The notes below the pieces were generated by a model that saw only the letters and a program-made list of their open reading frames with translations, ran no database searches and was not told the origin of the DNA. A stretch of DNA of 64,000 nucleotides from contig JAQFVV010000022.1 in assembly GCA_028023455.1 (NCBI GenBank), positions 9,321,100 through 9,385,099 of the forward strand, in the 5' to 3' direction. Position 1 is the first letter of the stretch; the number at the start of each line of letters is the position of its first letter. The translations under genes were made by a program, and so were the position numbers. This document shows positions 57,911 to 64,000 of this stretch, piece by piece. The DNA comes from Epiperipatus broadwayi (taxonomy: Eukaryota > Onychophora > Udeonychophora > Euonychophora > Peripatidae).

Positions 57911-58854
57911 ACCTGGGTCTCATTTTATGCGGTAGATAGGTTCCACAGAAAACCCGCATTAAAAAAAATTGCACAAAAATAGACTTAATTTACCTTGAAA
58001 AATAGGGGATAAGTGCTGTAATTTTCAGAATTCGCATAAAAGCAAAGCAACAAAGAAAAATTACTTTAAAATTCACATTAAAAAAATAAGCAAATAAAGT
58101 ATGACTAATAACAAATTTCAAATATTTGAAAAAAATTAATACAAGGCCAATTTTTTTTACTTCGTTATTAACTACAATATTTAATTTTACATTTTTCATA
58201 CATATTTTAATCATTACCGCTAGCGTTCATTTGAAAACTGGTAAGAAAGCAGATGTGATGTGATGTATTGTGGCTTCTCTGTAAATGAAGTCAAGAATCT
58301 CAGCAATTATGCCCAGAGAAACCTGTTAGCCACTTTATTTTTATTCGTGATGTGATGTACAACTAGCGCCATTTTTAGTCTTATGCTGTGTTAATGGTTT
58401 TCTGTTTCTATATGTAAAAAATGAGATCGAAATCAAAACAAAAAGATTATACATTATCATTAGAAAGATTATTTTCAGTTTATAAAATCTTCATTTTTTA
58501 TTTTAAAAATCTACAAGAGTATTTATTTCTGTTACATATAACAAAATATACGTTTTAAAACTTTAATATTTATTGCGATATTTTTATATGTAAGTATAAA
58601 TCTATTATTATTATTTACTCATTAGTATAAATAGGTTATTTACATAGAAGCTTCAGGCCATATTCACATTAGCTGATAATATAACGTTATATTTTTGAAA
58701 AAAAAAAAGTATTTCAAGTGAGAATAAGTTATTAATAATTTAAATTTATTGATATCTAATAAATATAGTAAAATATGAAAAATATTAAGAAGAAACATGA
58801 ATTGCATAACTTCAAAATCACATTAAAATAATCCACATAAAATGAGACCCAGGT
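57911..58854. mobile_element. pogo/Tigger-like DNA transposon remnant
   Basis: The two ends are inverted copies of ACCTGGGTCTCATTTTATG. Just inside the left end GGTTCCACAGAAAACCCGCA resembles the subterminal region of Tigger elements (GGTTCC, CGCA-rich). The interior is AT-rich without a transposase. A LINE 3' tail has inserted at 58248-58352. TA flanks are plausible but not exact. Confidence 0.55.
58248..58352 (-). mobile_element. LINE 3' tail inserted in the Tigger-like element
   Basis: Minus-strand copy of the LINE end at 35.3 kb: TGTGATGTGATGTATTGTGG, then the AATTATGCCCAGAGAAACCT and GTTAGCCACTTTA blocks. A second short GTGATGTGATG run at 58349-58359 closes the other side. It is truncated further than the 42-kb copies. 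Confidence 0.75.
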
Positions 58855-58965
58855 GTATATATGTTATAAATATATATATATATATTACTGTGTTTTACTG
58901 TGTATTTTTTTTTCTTTCTGATTTATAAGTCTTTTTTTGTTTATATATATATATATATATATAAT

Positions 58966-59500
58966 GCTTTAGATTTGCCTATATATTTAAAGAATAGGCT
59001 GAAGATAAGAGTGGCTACTCTTGTCTTTTAAAGTTGTTATTTTTGTGTTAAAGATTTGTAGAGGTCCCTACTATTGCAGTTCAGGTGCATAGTCTTTAGG
59101 TGATAGTCTTAATATATATATATATATATATTACTTACATAATGATTATGCACTTAATAAATTAATAATAATTACAACTTTAAATTGTCTTAAAAGATTT
59201 CTAACTATAAGACCTTAACACTATCTCATTGTAAATCAAAAGATTTCATGAACATTAGTGTTAAATAGAAACTGTGGTTTTAATCAGTGAAGTATTTAAT
59301 AGCTTCACACTCTCAAATCAAAATGCTTTAGATTCACCTATATATTTAAAGAATAGATTGAAGATAAGAGTGACCACTCTTGTCTTTTAAAGTCATTAAT
59401 CTTGTGTTAAAGATTTGTAGAGATCCCTACTATCAAAGTTCAGGCACATAGTCTTAAGGTGATAGTCTTAATATATATATATATATATATATTACTAATG
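58966..59500 (+). mobile_element. Foldback family F, tandem pair (copies 5 and 6)
   Basis: A unit starting GCTTTAGATTTGCCTATATA (58966) recurs at 59325 as GCTTTAGATTCACCTATATA, a period of 359 bp. Each unit runs through AGATAAGAGTG, CTCTTGTCTTTTAAAGT, GATTTGTAGAG and CCCTACTAT, ending in a TA microsatellite. The 59150-59480 unit matches the 27.5-27.9 kb copy over its whole length. Confidence 0.75.
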
Positions 59501-62500
59501 GTCTTTATATAACATTTGTAGTACAAGCTTATTAAATTAAGTCATGTGATGTATTACTTGATTTCCTTGCATAAATATATGTTTATTTTAATTTATTGCA
59601 ATAGTAAATATATAAATATTTAAGTCTGTAATATACATTCAGTTGCTGAATTACATAATTAATATAAGTAATATGATTTTATATAACTTAAGTCTAAGTT
59701 GAAGAAAATAGAAATCTTTTGTTATTGTGATATGTTACAAAGCACCTTCTTTTAATAGTTATACATATAAAGCAAGAATATATATATATTTAGCAAATAT
59801 ATGCTATTTGAAATATCATATTTTTAATAGTATTTAAAATAGCAGACATCCTATAATTTATAATTTTATGATCAAAAAAGTTTATTTTACTCTTAGTGAA
59901 TAATAAATATATTTTTACTGCTGAGTTGGATTATTATTTGGATTTGAATAATGATGTAATAAGAATGTTAAGTATTGTTTTAGTATATGTACAATCTACT
60001 AATCACATTAACCACATAATATATACTAATAATCAAAAAATGTTGTAATATTGTAAACAAATAAATTTAAACTGAGGAAATGAGAAGAATTATTTCTTTC
60101 ATATTTTTTATAATAAAAATTATTAACTTAGTTAAAGTTTTTACAATGTAAATATTTATTCATTATTAAAGTTAATTGTAAAAGAGGGAGATAATGTATA
60201 AAAACAAATAAGTAACATCTAGAATTATTTTGAAAGAAAATAAATAAATAAGGTTTTTAACATTTTTGTTAAGAAATATTGTTTTTAATTAATTAAAATT
60301 GTTTTTTTTATCTTTGTTCTCTTTATCTTTCCAAAAAAAGTAATGTATTTTTTAAATCAAAGTATAATTAAAGTAGTATACTGTTTTGGGTAATTAAGAA
60401 AAAGAAAAATAACTACAGAGGAATTTCAATAATTATGATTATTATTTTTTTAATTAGTTAAAAATAAAAAAAGAAAAAAAATATTTTTATAAAAATATGC
60501 TCAATTGGTCAGGCATTAATTCTGTCATGTCTGAGATAATATGTGATTTAATGGATACAAGATTGTTTCAAAAAATAATATGGGGAGGGCAAATTAAATA
60601 GACTTCCATATCTAGTATAGTCAGCAATTTTTTTTTATTCAGCTTTGTAGAAAAAAGCAGTAGCAGCTTAGCTATTAAAAGATCAGTGAGAAATCAAGTT
60701 TTTCATCAGAAGTAAGACTAATTTCACTATTAGTTTGGAAAAAAGATTTTTGAAATGGATTTGAAGAAAACCATGTGCTCAGTTTTATCCAATAGTTTTA
60801 AGCATCACCAAACCTAACCATATAATCTGTTCATCAGAAAAAATATAAAAAAGTGGAATGGCCCTGAAAGAAATCTGAAACAAGCCTTGTGTTTCATACA
60901 AAAGTATGTATTTCTCAGCCTGTTCTAACCTGATCTGCAAATTATTATATTGGAAAATTGATAAATTTAACTGTGTTTATATACCCATGAAATCTGAGTT
61001 AATTTGGAAATTAGTATTATAAGCATCAACCGAAAACTTGAAGCTATAATAAGAAATTATAAATAAATTCAATTTGTGATAACCCATCTTGGAAATTATT
61101 AATTTAATTTTAATTTTGTCATTTGAAGAAACAAAAAGAAAAAGTAATAAGGAAAAAGATAAAAATTATAACTACAAAATACAGACTAAAAGCATTAAAC
61201 CATAGTAAATTAAAGTATAATTGATATGTACATCTTTATTTACACTTTATATCATTTCCAAATTAATATCAATAATAATTAAATAATTATTAGCAAAGAA
61301 TAATTTTGATTTGTCTTTTTTTGTGGAAACATGTTTTTTATTTATTATATTTTATCTTCAAAATTTGTCAAAAAAAAGATTGGATTACAATCACATTTTT
61401 ATAAAAAAAGAGATTTTATTTTATTTTTTATCACTTATTTGTGAGATGTTGTTTTCAGATTTAATTCTTATAACCACAAAGTAAATGTTAATTAATTTAG
61501 GAATAAGAATCAATCAGTTTTGTTATATGAAATTATATTTTTTTGAGAAAAATATATTAGACTTGGAATTATCATATTGTCATATTTTTTCTAATTTTAT
61601 TTATTAGTTAATTTTATTATATAATTGTTTTAAAAATAATTGTGTGAATCACTATTTTTCCAGCTGTATTTTCTATGAATGGAGGTGATTTCATTATAGC
61701 ATAGTGGTTTACGTGGATTTGTAAATTATCCCCATAAAATTATTTCAATTAAGGTAGTTTAAGCATATACATTTACATTTTCTGTACAATCCCTGTGATC
61801 CTTATGATTTTGAGCTAGCTCTGGAGCAAAAATGATTAATTTGATGTATATCCAAAGGGTTCTCTGGATGATGCAAAAGTCAAGATCACCTTTAAAGTTT
61901 ATTCACTGCATTTTATTTATACAAATTAAATTAGTTTGTAATTGGTCTGTACACTCAAGATACCATATGGGAAGAGCATTGTTGATGATTAACATGTCTT
62001 AATATTTCAGCATTGTTTAATGATAAATACTTTAGCATTTAAATATATATATGAAGATGATTGTTTTATATTAGGTCCTAAGTTTGGCATTGGCTAGAAG
62101 ATAAATTATACTGTTACTTTAGATCCAGTCACAAGAGAAGATCCGGATTATGTATTTATTTTTATTTTATGTTATGGTCATGTGCTCTTTTCATATATGT
62201 TAATGATTAATCAGTAGGAGTAATGATGATTTGCCATCTCACCATATTATCCTTGCTCTGTTCTATTATGACATCAACTTTGAAAATAATTAATTAAAAA
62301 AAGAAAAATATATACATAGTGCAAAAATAATTTTTATTTAACCAAAAAATAGTAAGTTTTATAAATATTTTTTTAAATAATATATTATTAGGTGGATTAA
62401 TATAATTATAATAATAAAAGTAAATAGTCTAAATAATATAATTTTGTATTATTATAGCACTCACAAAATTCCAAAAAATCAACTACTATATGACAACTAT

Positions 62501-62535
62501 ATTATATAATAACAGTAAAATGATTTACATTTTGC
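59501..62535. other. Very AT-rich DNA without recognised features
   Basis: Homopolymers, AT runs and short frames only. A moderately complex stretch at about 60520-60950 shows no readable domain. Confidence 0.5.
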
Positions 62536-62539
62536 ATAG

Positions 62540-62670
62540 TGCAAGTTGTGGTTAAGACCTGTAGAGGTCCCTACCTTAGCATTTATATGTGCATATTCTT
62601 GAGGTTACAGCCTTAGTAAATATTACTTAATATAATAATGTGTGTTTAAATAAATTTATAACTAGCAAAA
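62540..62670 (+). mobile_element. Foldback family F, single arm
   Basis: TGCAAGTTGTGGTTAAGACC, TGTAGAGGTCCCTACC, ATATTCTTGAGGTTACAGCC and AATATTACTT match the arm of the 27.8 and 51.3 kb copies in the same order. Centre and second arm are absent. Confidence 0.7.
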
Positions 62671-64000
62671 TATAACACATTGCAAAAATTGTTTTAAATT
62701 AAAATAATCCATAACAAATAAAAGGTAGACATGAGGCTAAATGCAAATTTATAGCAAATAAAATTCCAAAAAGCCATCAGTATATGAAGCAATTGTATGG
62801 AACCAATTTATTGATAACTTTTTCACAAAAAGTGTTTCTAATGCCATTCAAGAATGCAACAAAGACATTTATACTAATATTTTATCTAGAATTTTCTAAT
62901 GTAAACACTTTAGATATGACTGAAAAAAATTTTCAAAGTCTATATTTTATTTTTTATTGATTAAATTTTTTTCACCATTGAAATGTATTGTGTGGCTCCA
63001 TTTGATGTGTCAATTTTTTTAAAAACACCAAATTCTATGTGTATTTTCTATAAACTTTGTATATGGTAGGTATTTTTTATATGAGTATAAATTTATGGGT
63101 GTTAGGTTTAAATATATCAAAACCATTATACATTTTAATAAATGCACTGTGAAAGTGATTGTAATAAGTAATAGAAGCATATTGATGCTATCAGTAGATG
63201 TAGCATTCATGTTAAACTTGACATTACACAAAATGATGAGTACATTTCTGTTACATTTATTTATAATTACATATTTGTACATAAGACTTTGTCATAGTAG
63301 TTAGTATAACCATTTAACATATCCATGGTCTGGAGTTCAAATACAGATTAGAAAAGATCTCAAGTAGCCTTATAATTTTTCTTTCAGCTAGTTGGATCTT
63401 AGTCATCTCATGGATTTAATTACAAGGTAAAATAAGGAGGGGGTCAAATACTTATTACACAACAAGTCTTTTAATTATTATTCCTTTCATTTTTCTTTAT
63501 AGAAACATGGTAAAAAGACTATTTAAATCCTTTTTATCTTGTTGTGAAATCATCACAAGTTTACCCTTAAATAATGGACTGATCCAGATTACTGTGTTAT
63601 CAAGATATACTTGAAAGGACCAATCAAATAAAAGTAAATAAATAAACTGGCCAGCCAAATAACAATAAAAGTAAATAAATATCCAAATGGCATAAGCAGG
63701 CAATTGAAAAGATCGGTCAGTAAATATGAATGTTTCCAATAAAGGTAGGAATGTTACTACAAATGGAGTCCACTTGAGAGGATAAAACAATCAATTTCAT
63801 TAGTCATGACAGTAATTATATTATATTAGGCACTATATGATAAAATGCCATGAGCCATGCTCAAGAAAAGTGCACAAAGGTGCTAAAACATCATCATACC
63901 TGCACAAAAAACAAGTCACCCATAGGCTGAAAATGTCTCAGCATTTCTTTCCAAATAATAGTTGTACTGCTAACAAATTAAATGTTTCCGATTCAGATGA
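62671..64000. other. AT-rich DNA with one possible tRNA-like SINE fragment
   Basis: At about 63290-63360 CATAGTAGTTAGTATAACCA and CATGGTCTGGAGTTCAAATA resemble the A-box and anticodon-to-B-box parts of a tRNA-derived SINE. The minus frame 63497-63790 (97 codons) overlaps short internal repeats and shows no domain. Otherwise nothing was found. Confidence 0.35.

Noticed and set aside
63497-63790. 97-codon hydrophobic minus-strand frame
   Set aside because: It overlaps short internal AT repeats and has no domain, conserved start context or neighbours.

Overview
The window is strongly AT-rich eukaryotic nuclear DNA with no convincing host protein-coding exon. The longest open frame is under 140 codons, and every frame I could recognise is a decayed transposable element. 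The mix of elements points to an invertebrate animal: a Penelope-like element with a GIY-YIG endonuclease, APE-type and RTE-like LINE fragments, a hAT copy with a BED zinc-finger start, a pogo/Tigger-like element, tRNA-derived SINEs and many foldback elements. I cannot name the phylum.

Layout. 1-2.4 kb: a SINE copy and a LINE tail. 2.6-3.8 kb: a 1.15-kb palindrome of two head-to-head Penelope 3' ends carrying GIY-YIG. 5-7.5 kb: a small foldback cluster, a hammerhead-ribozyme motif at 6945-7007, a long TA microsatellite and a SINE. 7.5-13 kb: mostly unassigned AT-rich DNA. 13-16.5 kb: SINE pieces, an RTE-like LINE 3' end and a foldback. 17-19 kb: a near-complete foldback hairpin and an array of SINE-related units. 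19-23 kb: a T-rich tract ending in a poly(A) signal, then LINE remnants. 24-31 kb: a short inverted-repeat element with a hammerhead motif, a decayed sibling, SINEs and foldbacks. 31.5-34.5 kb: an internally deleted hAT element with target-site duplication and nested inserts. 34.7-36.8 kb: two LINE fragments joined head to tail. 38.5-40.6 kb: a decayed Penelope reverse transcriptase on the minus strand. 41.9-42.3 kb: two tandem LINE 3' tails. 43-57 kb: SINEs, tandem duplications, nested palindromes and more hammerhead-element pieces. 57.9-58.9 kb: a Tigger-like element with a LINE tail inside. 59 kb: a tandem foldback pair. 59.5-64 kb: almost featureless.

The most interesting system is a set of small repeats that carry type I hammerhead self-cleaving ribozyme motifs with a minimal helix III. 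One copy (24241-24299, minus) lies between about 70-bp terminal inverted repeats. Another (6945-7007, plus) sits in unrelated flanks. Two more copies are decayed in the core, but one keeps a compensatory pair in helix II. Penelope-like elements are known to carry minimal hammerheads, and the Penelope copy here ends in a degraded hammerhead-like segment, so retroelement-derived ribozymes may have spread into short inverted-repeat elements in this genome. All calls come from reading the sequence; no alignment or folding program was run.
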